Assembly (NCBI GenBank): GCA_900471485.1
Contig: UCEU01000011.1
Coordinates: 1 to 64,000 of the forward strand
Reading direction: 5' to 3'
Source: Hyphomicrobiales bacterium
Lineage (GTDB): Bacteria; Pseudomonadota; Alphaproteobacteria; Rhizobiales; Rhizobiaceae
Length of the DNA: 64,000 nucleotides
Part shown: in pieces, positions 17,617 through 25,806 of the stretch
How the letters are laid out: each line of letters opens with the position of its first letter
Position numbering within the stretch: the stretch's first letter is position 1
Position numbers and translations under genes: made by a program
Notes under the pieces: generated by a model
What the model saw: the letters and a program-made list of their open reading frames with translations, nothing else
What the model was told of the DNA's origin: nothing
Databases searched by the model: none

Positions 17617-18642
17617 TTAGCGGACCGGAGGCGCGTACTGGATGCCGCCCTTGTTCCACAGTGCGTTCAGACCGCGCTCGATCTTGAGCGGGCTGCCCTG
17701 ACCGACGTTGCGTTCGAACACTTCGCCGTAGTTGCCGACGTTCTTGATGATGTTGTACGCCCACTCGTTGGTCAGGCCGAGGTCGGTACCGATCTTGGTA
17801 TCGGCTTCGGTGCCGAGGAAGCGCTTGATGTCGGGGTTCGGCGAGTTCTTCATCTCGTCGACATTGGCCTGCGTGATGCCAAATTCTTCGGCGTTCACCA
17901 TCGCGTAGGCAGTCCACGAGATGATGTCGAACCACTGGTCGTCACCCTGGCGAACGGCCGGGCCGAGCGGCTCCTTGGAGATGATCTCCGGGAGAACCAT
18001 GTGCTCGTCGGGGTTCTTCAGCGTCAGACGCAGCGAGTAGAGGCCAGACTGGTCGGTCGTGTAGACGTCGCAACGACCGGCGTCATAAGCAGCGTTGACT
18101 TCTTCGAGCTTGTCGAAGACGACAGGATTGTACTGCAGGTTGTTGGCCTTGAAGTAGTCGGCGAGGTTGAGCTCGGTGGTCGTGCCGGACTGCACGCAGA
18201 CGGCGGCGCCCGAGAGTTCCAGAGCCGACTTCACGTTCAGGCTCTTGCGAACCATGAAGCCCTGGCCGTCATAATAGGTGACCGGGCGGAAGTTGAAGCC
18301 GAGCGCGGTATCGCGGTTGATCGTCCAGGTCGTGTTGCGCGACAGGACGTCGATTTCGCCGGACTGAAGGGCCGTGAAGCGCTCCTTGGCGTTGGTGGGC
18401 GTGTACTTGACCTTGGTCGGGTCGCCGAAAACAGCCGAAGCCACGGCCTTGCAGAAGTCGACGTCGAAACCGGCCCAATTGCCGGATGCGTCAGGCTGCG
18501 CGAAGCCGAGAAGGCCCGTGTTGACGCCGCACTGGACGAAACCCTTTGCCTTGACGTCTTCGAGCGTCGTGGCGGATGCTGCCGAAGCGCCAAGTCCGAA
18601 AACTGCTGCGCCGATTGCGGCGGACAGAAGCTTGATCTTCAT
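17617..18642 (-). CDS. aapJ: General L-amino-acid ABC transporter, periplasmic binding protein
   Basis: 341 aa. The signal peptide MKIKLLSAAIGAAVFGLGAS ends near residue 23. The mature chain is a type II periplasmic binding protein of the PAAT group, with the family signature GFDVDFCKAVASAVFG and two cysteines in VQCGVN and AVCVQSGT. It captures a broad range of L-amino acids for AapQMP. The start is ATG 18642 preceded by AGGAAAAGG; the open frame continues upstream to 18879 through the promoter and is not coding there. It is the first gene of the operon. Confidence 0.96.
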   Translation of the reverse strand: MKIKLLSAAIGAAVFGLGASAASATTLEDVKAKGFVQCGVNTGLLGFAQPDASGNWAGFDVDFCKAVASAVFGDPTKVKYTPTNAKERFTALQSGEIDVLSRNTTWTINRDTALGFNFRPVTYYDGQGFMVRKSLNVKSALELSGAAVCVQSGTTTELNLADYFKANNLQYNPVVFDKLEEVNAAYDAGRCDVYTTDQSGLYSLRLTLKNPDEHMVLPEIISKEPLGPAVRQGDDQWFDIISWTAYAMVNAEEFGITQANVDEMKNSPNPDIKRFLGTEADTKIGTDLGLTNEWAYNIIKNVGNYGEVFERNVGQGSPLKIERGLNALWNKGGIQYAPPVR

Positions 18643-18744
18643 TTTTCCCAACCTTTTCCTTTGTCTTATATTTCTTGTGGGGGCATCGCCTGAAGCAAGC
18701 GACCCCGCCATGTGACCCGGCACCCTCCCGGCGCGAGTGGGTCT

Positions 18745-18773
18745 ATCACAGTCGCAAATGTCACCATGGTCAA
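18745..18773 (-). promoter_or_regulatory. Sigma-70-type promoter of aapJQMP
   Basis: On the reverse strand TTGACC (18768-18773) and TGTGAT (18745-18750) are exactly 17 bases apart. Transcription would begin near 18738, giving a leader of about 95 bases before aapJ. Confidence 0.55.
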
Positions 18774-18835
18774 GTGTCGCAGCGTAAGATTGCGTGATAT
18801 TTCGGCAATTCGTTAAGTTAAGCGCGCAAAACGGG

Positions 18836-18898
18836 CAAATGATCATAATTTGTGCGGTGTCTGACGTGTAAATTCGCACAAAGTCACTGATATATCAG
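18836..18898. promoter_or_regulatory. Palindrome cluster in the aapJ-metC divergent region
   Basis: Three inverted repeats lie within 65 bases. They are CAAAT-N7-ATTTG (near 18836-18852), TTTGTGCG-N18-CGCACAAA (18849-18856 and 18875-18882), and the perfect 12-mer CTGATATATCAG (18887-18898). They sit upstream of both genes and are good candidates for operators. No specific regulator can be named. The rest of the 369-base gap 18643-19011 holds the aap promoter and nothing else I recognise. Confidence 0.5.
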
Positions 18899-19011
18899 CG
18901 AAATCCGCGCCGGCGTGGTTTTGGCCCGTCATCGCGCCGGGGTTGACCGGGGCTGCATGCCGGTTCAGAAAGTTCGCCGATTGCATTCGCACGCCAGAGG
19001 CCTTTCCAGAC

Positions 19012-20202
19012 ATGACTGAAAAAGACAGCCCGCTGAACAACGCCGGTATCAACACGCGTCTCTCCCACCTCGGTAACAAGCCGTTCGATTACCATGGTTT
19101 CGTCAATCCGCCGGTCGTGCATGCCTCGACCGTGCTGTTCCCGAATGCCAAGGCAATGGAAACGCGGGCGCAGAAATACACCTACGGCACGCGCGGCACT
19201 CCCACCACGGATGCGCTCTGCGAGGCGATCGACGCGCTGGAGGGATCGGCGGGCACGATCCTGGTGCCGTCGGGTCTGGCCGCCGTGACGGTGCCGTTCC
19301 TGGCCTTTCTCTCGTCTGGCGATCACGCGCTGATCGTCGATTCGGTCTATGGCCCGACCCGTCATTTCTGCGATACGATGCTGAAGCGCCTTGGCGTCGA
19401 GGTCGACTATTACGACCCGACGATCGGCGCCGCCATCGAGACGTTGATCAAGCCGAACACCAAGCTGGTCCACACAGAGGCGCCGGGCTCCAACACCTTC
19501 GAGATGCAGGATATCCCTGCGATCGCGGCGATTGCCCACAAGCATGGCGCCGTCGTCACCATGGACAACACCTGGGCGACGCCGGTCTATTTCCGGCCGC
19601 TCGACTATGGCGTCGATATCTCGATCCACGCCGCCACCAAGTATCCGTCCGGCCATTCCGATATCCTGATGGGCACGGTCTCGGCCAATGCCAAGCATTG
19701 GGAGCAGCTGCACGAGGCCAATATCACGCTCGGCATCTGCGGCGCGCCCGACGACGCCTACCAGATCCTGCGCGGCCTGCGCACCATGGGCGTTCGCCTC
19801 GAGCGACACTATGAGAGCGCGTTGACGGTTGCCAAGTGGCTGGAAGGCCGCGACGACGTCGCTTCCGTGCTGCATCCGGCGCTGCCGAGCTTCCCGGGCC
19901 ACGATCTCTGGAAGCGCGACTTCAAGGGCGCCAGCGGCATCTTCTCCTTCGTGCTCGCGGTCGACGAGCCCGAGAAGTTCAAGCCCAAGGCGCACGCCTT
20001 CCTCGACGCGCTCAACATCTTCGGCCTCGGCTGGTCCTGGGGTGGCTTCGAAAGCCTCGCGGTCCACGTCTACCTGGGCGATCGCCGCATCCGCAAGGCG
20101 CCGAAGGAAGGGCCGGTCATCCGCCTGCAGATCGGGCTCGAGGACGTTGCCGATATCAAGGCTGATATCGAGCGCGGCTTCGCCGCCGCCGCGGCGGTCT
20201 GA
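19012..20202 (+). CDS. metC: Cystathionine beta-lyase
   Basis: 396 aa. It cleaves cystathionine to homocysteine, pyruvate and ammonia in methionine synthesis, linking with hom and cysE in this window. It is a Cys/Met-metabolism PLP enzyme of the alpha family. The N-terminus has YGTRGTPTTDAL and the glycine-rich VPSGLAAV. The PLP aldimine lysine is Lys210 in HAATKYPSGHSD. The divergent MetC motif WSWGGFESL near residue 345 supports the lyase over cystathionine gamma-synthase. ATG 19012 is chosen because the upstream frame crosses the operator region. Confidence 0.92.
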   Translation: MTEKDSPLNNAGINTRLSHLGNKPFDYHGFVNPPVVHASTVLFPNAKAMETRAQKYTYGTRGTPTTDALCEAIDALEGSAGTILVPSGLAAVTVPFLAFLSSGDHALIVDSVYGPTRHFCDTMLKRLGVEVDYYDPTIGAAIETLIKPNTKLVHTEAPGSNTFEMQDIPAIAAIAHKHGAVVTMDNTWATPVYFRPLDYGVDISIHAATKYPSGHSDILMGTVSANAKHWEQLHEANITLGICGAPDDAYQILRGLRTMGVRLERHYESALTVAKWLEGRDDVASVLHPALPSFPGHDLWKRDFKGASGIFSFVLAVDEPEKFKPKAHAFLDALNIFGLGWSWGGFESLAVHVYLGDRRIRKAPKEGPVIRLQIGLEDVADIKADIERGFAAAAAV

Positions 20203-20225
20203 ACAGCATAGGCGAGGGGATCGAT

Positions 20226-20247
20226 CGCGCCGTCAGCCGACGGCGCG
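20226..20247. terminator. Bidirectional hairpin between metC and the FAD monooxygenase gene
   Basis: CGCGCCGTC-agcc-GACGGCGCG is a 9-bp perfect stem lying in the 30-base gap of two convergent genes and overlapping the last codons of the monooxygenase. It has no T-run on either strand, so termination is only suggested. Confidence 0.4.
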
Positions 20248-21384
20248 GTAGCCATAGACCCAGTCGAGATCCGCGGCCAGGCTTTGCGGCGGCCTGAGCG
20301 ACAGCACGATATCACGGCCGATGCGGATCGGCCCGCGCGCGTGATAGGCGAACTGGTTGAACGCGCCGCGCTGCCGCAGCCGGTTGATGCGTGGAACGCG
20401 GTGAGCCTCGAACAGAGGCAAGGCCTCGGCGACCGGGCGTGTCGCCACGAAGCCGGCGAGCTCATAGCCGTCCTCGATCGCCATCGCCGCACCCTGGGCG
20501 GCAAACGGCATCATCGCATGCGCGGCATCGCCGATCAGCACCGTGTCGCGACCGTCCTGCCACTTGCCCGGTGTGGCCTCGTAGAGCGGCCAGAAATTCA
20601 TGCCGTCGGCTTTGTCAAAGAGCGCCGTCAGCGCGCGGTTCCATCCCTTGAAGCGCGAGCTCAGCTGCTCGCGCTGCGTCTCGTTCGGCTGGCTGAGCCA
20701 CGCATGCGCGCCGCTATTGCCGGCAACGATCGCCACCATGTTGAAGTTGCCCGTCTCGCGCAGCGGGTAGCAGACGAGATGTGCGGCCGGGCCGAGGAAG
20801 ACGGAGACGTTCTCGCGGTCGAAGAAATCGGGCGCGCTGTCGCCGCTCACGGTGAAGCGATAGGCGATATTGCCGGAAAACCGCGCCGTTGGGCTCCCGT
20901 CGATCCGCTGCCGCAGCTGCGACCAGACGCCGTCGGCGCCGACGATCAGATCCGCCGGGCGTTGCGTGTCGGGCAGCGCGGCCGCATCGATGCGCGCGCC
21001 GAGATGAAGTTTGCAGAGCGGGTTTTCGGCAACGGCGGTAAGCAGCGCCGATTGCAGCGTCGCGCGGTGAAGCACGCCATAGGGAGCACCCCAGCGCGCG
21101 CGGGCGAACGGGCCGGAGGGGACGGATGCGATCTTGCGCAGCGACGTACCCGAGATCAGCCGGATCGATTGGGGCTCCAGCCAGACGTCGGTCAGCCGGT
21201 CGAGCACGCCGAGGTCGTCAAGAATATGTGCGGCGTTCGGCGATATCTGCAGGCCCGCGCCGACCTCGGTCAGCTCGGACGCCTGCTCGAAGATGTCGGA
21301 GCTTATCCCGCGCCTGGAAAGCGCAAGAGCAGCCGTAAGGCCCGCAACCCCGGCGCCGATGATGGCGGCGTGTTCGGCCGGCAT
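20233..21384 (-). CDS. FAD-dependent monooxygenase (salicylate hydroxylase-like)
   Basis: 383 aa. The FAD-binding dinucleotide fold is AAIIGAGVAGLTAALALSR at the N-terminus. The second FAD motif is DTVLIGDAAHAMMPFAAQG (about 278-296). The middle motif near LIVGADGVWSQLR is the DG motif of group A flavin hydroxylases. These enzymes hydroxylate aromatic rings with NAD(P)H and O2. The substrate is unknown and no aromatic-degradation genes are adjacent. It starts 26 bases after the zinc-finger protein gene on the same strand, so the two are probably cotranscribed. Confidence 0.88.
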   Translation of the reverse strand: MPAEHAAIIGAGVAGLTAALALSRRGISSDIFEQASELTEVGAGLQISPNAAHILDDLGVLDRLTDVWLEPQSIRLISGTSLRKIASVPSGPFARARWGAPYGVLHRATLQSALLTAVAENPLCKLHLGARIDAAALPDTQRPADLIVGADGVWSQLRQRIDGSPTARFSGNIAYRFTVSGDSAPDFFDRENVSVFLGPAAHLVCYPLRETGNFNMVAIVAGNSGAHAWLSQPNETQREQLSSRFKGWNRALTALFDKADGMNFWPLYEATPGKWQDGRDTVLIGDAAHAMMPFAAQGAAMAIEDGYELAGFVATRPVAEALPLFEAHRVPRINRLRQRGAFNQFAYHARGPIRIGRDIVLSLRPPQSLAADLDWVYGYRAVG

Positions 21385-21410
21385 GGCGTATCCGATCTCG
21401 AAGGGGAGCT

Positions 21411-21656
21411 TCAGGCAGCCTTGACGTGGAAGACGCAGCCGGCCGGATTGGTCTGCGTCGCCTTCAGCGAACCGTTGAAACGGTAGAGCGTCGAGCAGTA
21501 GGAGCAGACCTTCTCGTCGTCATCGCCCATGTCGATGAAGATGTGCGGATGGTCGTAGGGGACCGAGGCGCCGGTGCACATGAATTCCTTCACGCCGACT
21601 TCGATAACGCGGTGACCGCCGTCGTTCTGGAAGTGAGGAATGTTGTGGCCGGCCAT
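21411..21656 (-). CDS. CHCC-type zinc-finger domain protein
   Basis: 81 aa. It holds the pattern of the zf-CHCC family, in which the mitochondrial complex I accessory subunit NDUFS6 also falls. Cys and His ligands appear as KEFMCTG, YDHPHIFID, VCSYCS and the terminal AGCVFH. The start at 21656 is set by GGAG 6 bases upstream; the frame extends further but without signals. In alphaproteobacteria a role in respiratory complex I is plausible by homology. That is inference here. It precedes the FAD monooxygenase. Confidence 0.88.
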   Translation of the reverse strand: MAGHNIPHFQNDGGHRVIEVGVKEFMCTGASVPYDHPHIFIDMGDDDEKVCSYCSTLYRFNGSLKATQTNPAGCVFHVKAA

Positions 21657-21825
21657 GTCGATCTCCGAATGCTTTGAAATGTGCGCGGACCTTATAATCC
21701 TTCGTCGCAAATGTGTAGAGCCAAACCGACGCAGGCGGCACGGTTTTTTAGGGCGGGTTTTGCCACGAGAAGGGTTTTCGTATGGGAACCGATAAAATAA
21801 GGTCCGGCAAAAAAGGACAGCCTCG

Positions 21826-22611
21826 ATGAACTTGAATACGCCCGTCTTTTCCAGCTTCACCCATGACGGGCTGGAGCTCGCCTTCTTCGACGAGGGCGAT
21901 CCTTCCGGCGCGCCGGTTCTCCTCATTCACGGCTTCGCATCGACGGCGAACGTCAACTGGGTGCATCCCGGCTGGCTGAAGACGCTGGGTGATGCCGGCT
22001 ACCGGGTGATCGCCATCGACAACCGCGGCCACGGCGCCAGCGCCAAGCCGCGCGACGCCGAAGCCTACCGCCCTTGGCACATGGCGGGCGACGCCATCGC
22101 GCTGCTCGATCATCTCGGCATTCCCGAGGCCAATATCATGGGTTACTCCATGGGAGCCCGCATCTCCGTCTTCGCCGCGCTCGCAAGCCCCGACCGCGTC
22201 CGCTCGCTGGTGCTCGGCGGGCTCGGCATCGGCATGACCGACGGCGTCGGCGATTGGGATCCGATCGCCGATGCGCTGCTCGCCCCCTCGATCGATACGG
22301 TGACCCATGCGCGCGGCCGCATGTTCCGCGCCTTCGCCGACCAGACGAAGAGCGACCGCGAGGCACTCGCCGCCTGTATCCGCGGATCACGCGATCTTGT
22401 TGCCCGCAGCGACATGGGCCGCATCGAGGCGCCGACGCTGATCGGCGTCGGAACCAAGGACGACATCGCCGGTTCGCCCCAGGAACTGGCGGCCCTGATG
22501 CCGCACGCGACCGCCCTTGATATCCCCGGCAGAGACCACATGTTGGCCGTAGGCGACCGGGTCTTCAAGGCGGCGGTACTCGAATTCTACGCCGAAGTCG
22601 CCGGCGGGTGA
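21826..22611 (+). CDS. Alpha/beta-fold hydrolase
   Basis: 261 aa. The oxyanion segment is LLIHGFAST, the nucleophile elbow GYSMGAR carries the catalytic Ser near residue 105, and the C-terminal GRDHMLAVGD gives the catalytic His. AIDNRGHGASAKP is typical of esterase/dehalogenase-like members. The substrate is unknown. ATG 21826 follows AAAGGA. It diverges from the zinc-finger gene and lies 124 bases upstream of cysE. Confidence 0.9.
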   Translation: MNLNTPVFSSFTHDGLELAFFDEGDPSGAPVLLIHGFASTANVNWVHPGWLKTLGDAGYRVIAIDNRGHGASAKPRDAEAYRPWHMAGDAIALLDHLGIPEANIMGYSMGARISVFAALASPDRVRSLVLGGLGIGMTDGVGDWDPIADALLAPSIDTVTHARGRMFRAFADQTKSDREALAACIRGSRDLVARSDMGRIEAPTLIGVGTKDDIAGSPQELAALMPHATALDIPGRDHMLAVGDRVFKAAVLEFYAEVAGG

Positions 22612-22735
22612 CATCAGTCGCATCGCGCTTGGCGAGATGCATAACCAAACCGGAACCATTCCGGGACAACCCATTTATGTCAGCGGATTTTTAGCTTATA
22701 AAGAGCCGATCCGACGGGATACTGAGGAGACCTCC

Positions 22736-23569
22736 ATGGTCGCAAAGACAGACATTCGTCCACTCGAGACGGCAGGTTCCATCAAGCAGGTGGATCCCAT
22801 CTGGGACAGCCTGCGCGAGGAAGCACGCGTGGCAGCGGAATCCGATCCGGTTCTCGCCGCCTTTCTCTATTCCACCGTGCTCAACCACCGTTCGCTGGAA
22901 GAATGCGTCATCTACCGCATCTGCGAGCGCCTCGATCATCCCGACATGCAGGCCATTCTTCTGCGCCAGACCTTCGACCAGATGCTGGCCGACTGGCCTG
23001 AATGGGGTTCGATCCTGCGCGTCGATATCCAGGCGGTCTATGACCGCGATCCGGCCTGCCTGCGCTTCATGGAAGCCGTGCTCTACTTCAAGGGCTTTCA
23101 CGCGCTGCAGACGCATCGCCTTGCCCATTGGCTGCTCGAGCGCGGCCGCCGCGATCTGGCGCTCTATCTGCAGAGCCGCTCCTCGAGCATCTTCCAGACG
23201 GACATCAACCCCGCCGCCCGCATCGGCAAGGGGATATTCCTCGATCACGCCACCGGTCTGGTGGTGGGCGAAACCGCTGTCATCGGCGACAACGTCTCCA
23301 TCCTCCACGGCGTCACCCTGGGCGGCACCGGCAAGGAAGGGGCAGACCGCCACCCGAAGATCGGGACCGGCGTTCTGATCGGCGCAGGCGCCAAGATCCT
23401 TGGCAACATCGAGATCGGCCACTGCTCGCGCATCGCCGCCGGTTCGGTCGTGCTGAAAGCGGTGCCGCCGAAAACGACGGTCGCGGGCGTTCCGGCCAAG
23501 GTGGTCGGAGAGGCCGGCTGTTCCGAGCCGTCGCGACTTATGGACCAGGTGATCGGCGCCGATATTTGA
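22736..23569 (+). CDS. cysE: Serine O-acetyltransferase
   Basis: 277 aa. It makes O-acetylserine from L-serine and acetyl-CoA, the first step of cysteine synthesis. The N-terminal SATase helical domain (about 15-120) includes LNHRSLEECVIYRI. A left-handed beta-helix of hexapeptide repeats follows, with the active-site segment GIFLDHATGLVVGETAV and GVTLGGTGKEGADRHPKIG. The C-terminal tail is the usual site of cysteine feedback. ATG 22736 is preceded by GAGGAGA, so the longer frame from 22637 is not used. Confidence 0.96.
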   Translation: MVAKTDIRPLETAGSIKQVDPIWDSLREEARVAAESDPVLAAFLYSTVLNHRSLEECVIYRICERLDHPDMQAILLRQTFDQMLADWPEWGSILRVDIQAVYDRDPACLRFMEAVLYFKGFHALQTHRLAHWLLERGRRDLALYLQSRSSSIFQTDINPAARIGKGIFLDHATGLVVGETAVIGDNVSILHGVTLGGTGKEGADRHPKIGTGVLIGAGAKILGNIEIGHCSRIAAGSVVLKAVPPKTTVAGVPAKVVGEAGCSEPSRLMDQVIGADI

Positions 23570-23578
23570 GCCGAAGAA

Positions 23579-23656
23579 GGCTGTAAAGGTTCGGACGAAT
23601 AGCCCGGGATTACGCGGGGATAGCGGTTCGCATCCGCCCTCGCGACTTTACAGTCC
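23579..23656 (+). other. Candidate structured RNA element between cysE and the DUF3126 gene
   Basis: CTGTAAAG (23581-23588) pairs perfectly with CTTTACAG (23646-23653). GG/CC can extend the helix past one bulge. Inside, GCGGGG (23614-23619) pairs with CCC-t-CGC (23637-23643), and CGG with CCG caps the hairpin. A weaker helix can form at 23590-23608. It ends 50 bases before GTG 23707. Pairing was worked out by eye; no energy was calculated and no known RNA family is recognised. Confidence 0.4.
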
Positions 23657-23706
23657 AGTCTTTCCCGTGCAAGAAGCGGCCACCGAGACCGCTCAGGAGA
23701 TGCAGT

Positions 23707-23910
23707 GTGAAGCCAGAAGAAATCAAGAAACTCGACGCCTATTTCAAGCGCACGTTCAACCCGCAGGTCGTTGTCAAGGCACGTCCGCGCAAGAACGATT
23801 CCGCTGAAGTCTATCTCGACGACGAGTTCCTGGGTGTCGTTTACATCGACGACGAGGACGGCGACCGTTCCTATAACTTCTCGATGGCGATCCTCGACGT
23901 CGACCTCTAA
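23707..23910 (+). CDS. DUF3126 family protein
   Basis: 67 aa, full length for this small alphaproteobacterial family. Acidic C-terminal half: EVYLDDEFLGVVYIDDEDGD. It starts at GTG 23707 after CAGGAG with 8-base spacing. There is no signal peptide or membrane segment, so it is cytosolic. No function is established. It follows cysE by 137 bases that contain a structured element. Confidence 0.85.
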   Translation: MKPEEIKKLDAYFKRTFNPQVVVKARPRKNDSAEVYLDDEFLGVVYIDDEDGDRSYNFSMAILDVDL

Positions 23911-24162
23911 GACCGGGCCTGCGGAGAACGTGTTTTCGCCGCGCCGATCAGACCACGGGCCGCAGAATTTGCAGCCTGCCTTGCGGATCGCGCGCCAGTC
24001 GCGGTCCGGCGACCGGCCCCGGCAATCGCATCGGCGATACGCGCTGCGGGCGGCAACCGCACAACGAATATCCCAAATTGCGATTTTTCTCTGGACCCGC
24101 TGACCGCGTGCTCCATCTCTGTTGTTGAGCATGTGCTCAGGTTCAGGGAAGGGATGCCGGGA

Positions 24163-24594
24163 ATGGGTATTTTCGACAAGATAAAGCACGCGATTTTTGA
24201 TGAAGCTCAGGCCGCGCAGGCATCACCCGCCGCGCCAAAGATCGAGCCCGCGCAGGCGCCGATCTCGCCGTCCGCCGCTCCATCGCCGGCGCCGGCTCCA
24301 GCTGGCTCCGCCCCGGCGACATCCGCGCCGGCAACCGCGATCGATATCGTGCCGCTACTCGATGCCGCGGTGAAGAAGAGTGGCCAGAAGCTGGACTGGC
24401 GCCGCTCGATCGTCGACCTGATGAAGGCCGTCGGAATGGATGCGAGCCTGACCGAGCGCAAGGAGTTGGCGGCCGAACTCGGCTACACCGGCGACACCCA
24501 CGACAGCGCCGCCATGAACATGTTCCTGCACAAGGCGCTGATGAAGCGGCTGTCGGAAAATGGCGGCAAGGTGCCGGCGGATCTGCTGGACTAA
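24163..24594 (+). CDS. DUF3597 domain protein
   Basis: 143 aa. The N-terminus MGIFDKIKHAIF is the family hallmark, possibly an amphipathic helix. A Pro/Ala-rich linker covers about 20-62. The C-terminal DUF3597 domain (about 65-143) contains LDWRRSIVDLMKAVGMDAS and ELAAELGYTGD. ATG 24163 lies 9 bases after GGGAAGGG. The domain shows a YmoA/KOW-free helical pattern and its role is not known. It is monocistronic as far as can be seen. Confidence 0.85.
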   Translation: MGIFDKIKHAIFDEAQAAQASPAAPKIEPAQAPISPSAAPSPAPAPAGSAPATSAPATAIDIVPLLDAAVKKSGQKLDWRRSIVDLMKAVGMDASLTERKELAAELGYTGDTHDSAAMNMFLHKALMKRLSENGGKVPADLLD

Positions 24595-24755
24595 CCAACG
24601 CGATCGGCGCGCCCCAAGATTTTCGCTGAAGCCGGTGGTTGCGGCGCGCTGATATATTTTAGCAAAAACAAGTGTAGCGTTCTGCGGCCCGGCTGCGCTG
24701 CCATCTGCGTAATCGTTAAATCAACTCGCGATTGTTTTGCGACGCACAAGATCGC

Positions 24756-24783
24756 TTGACTATTTGTGCGCTGCAGCTAACAT
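24756..24783 (+). promoter_or_regulatory. Sigma-70-type promoter of the phasin gene
   Basis: TTGACT (24756-24761) and TAACAT (24778-24783) are 16 bases apart. The start would fall near 24790, leaving a leader of about 25 bases. Confidence 0.5.
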
Positions 24784-24814
24784 TTCGGCAGCAGAAGCCA
24801 AATGGAGGATGGTC

Positions 24815-25183
24815 ATGTTCAATTTCGACGACGCCAATCGCAAGAGCAAGGAAGCTATCGACACGATGCTGAAGAGCTATTCCGATACGGCCAAGGCCTT
24901 TCAGGCGATTGCCACCGAGACCGCGGAATATTCCAAGAGCTCGTTCCAGGATGCGGTGACGCATTTCGAGACCCTGTCGGGTGCGCGCAGCTTCGAATCG
25001 GTGTTCGAACTGCAGACCAGCTACGCGAAGTCCGCCTATGAAGGTTTCGTCGCCGAGGCGACCAAGCTCGGCGAGATGTATTCCGACATCGCCAAGAACG
25101 CCTACAAGCCATACCAGGCGCCTGTGGCTGCTGCCGTCAAGACTGCCAAGACGCCCGCGACGGTAACGCCCGCGGCGGCGTGA
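24815..25183 (+). CDS. Phasin (PHB granule-associated protein)
   Basis: 122 aa. It belongs to the Phasin_2 family: helical, without cysteine, with LKSYSDTAKAFQAIATETAEYSK and a Pro/Ala C-terminus. Phasins coat polyhydroxybutyrate granules and control their size, so this protein works with the phaC product encoded at 5.3-7.1 kb. ATG 24815 is 6 bases after GGAGG; ATG 24809 overlaps that site and is rejected. It has its own promoter and terminator. Confidence 0.9.
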   Translation: MFNFDDANRKSKEAIDTMLKSYSDTAKAFQAIATETAEYSKSSFQDAVTHFETLSGARSFESVFELQTSYAKSAYEGFVAEATKLGEMYSDIAKNAYKPYQAPVAAAVKTAKTPATVTPAAA

Positions 25184-25218
25184 TCGCCTTGCGGCGCGGC
25201 CGCACCCCTTGAAAAACG

Positions 25219-25255
25219 AAGACCGGCTACGCACCTGCGGGCCGGTCTTTTTTGT
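25219..25255 (+). terminator. Rho-independent terminator of the phasin gene
   Basis: AAGACCGGC (25219-25227) and GCCGGTCTT (25241-25249) form a 9-bp stem followed by a T-rich run. Confidence 0.85.
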
Positions 25256-25324
25256 TTGTGGCGAAAAGCCTTCGTTTCCGGCACTTGTTTTTGTGTCTTT
25301 GCGTCAAGTCCGTTCGAATTGTGA

Positions 25325-25352
25325 TTGCAGTGTGAAGCGAGGGGCTTAAAAT
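25325..25352 (+). promoter_or_regulatory. Possible promoter of clpS-clpA
   Basis: TTGCAG (25325-25330) and TAAAAT (25347-25352) are 16 bases apart, about 85 bases before clpS. The -35 box is weak (three of six). Confidence 0.3.
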
Positions 25353-25436
25353 CGCGCTATTATGAACTAAGTTAGTAGTCAGTTGTTCGGTGGGTAAAGC
25401 ATTCTCCCAGGCACCGCCGGACAGATCGAGGAATGA

Positions 25437-25796
25437 ATGGAAATGATCGTAAAACCGATCCGGATGCAAAACGATGGCGAAAGGAACGGGGACAACGGAA
25501 ATCGCGGAACCTCGGTCATTACACGTACGAAACCGAAGACCAAGAAGCCCAACCTGTACCGCGTGCTTATCCTGAATGACGACTACACTCCCATGGAATT
25601 CGTCATCCATATTCTGGAGCGCTTTTTTCAGAAGGATCGGGAAGGTGCGACCCGCATCATGCTTCATGTCCATAATCATGGCGTCGGTGAATGCGGAATA
25701 TTTACATACGAGGTGGCGGAGACCAAGGTAAGCCAGGTGATGGACTTTGCCCGGCAGCACCAGCATCCGCTGCAATGCGTCATGGAAAAGAAGTGA
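25437..25796 (+). CDS. clpS: ATP-dependent Clp protease adaptor ClpS
   Basis: 119 aa. It delivers N-degron substrates to ClpAP. The conserved core runs from [20 protein letters not shown] through [21 protein letters not shown] to [20 protein letters not shown] forms the N-end-residue pocket. The N-terminal 35 residues are a longer flexible tail than in E. coli, as is common in alphaproteobacteria. Both ATG 25437 and ATG 25443 are possible with the GAGGA site at 25428. clpA starts 10 bases downstream of the clpS stop. Confidence 0.96.
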   Translation: MEMIVKPIRMQNDGERNGDNGNRGTSVITRTKPKTKKPNLYRVLILNDDYTPMEFVIHILERFFQKDREGATRIMLHVHNHGVGECGIFTYEVAETKVSQVMDFARQHQHPLQCVMEKK

Positions 25797-25806
25797 GGAT
25801 CTGAAC

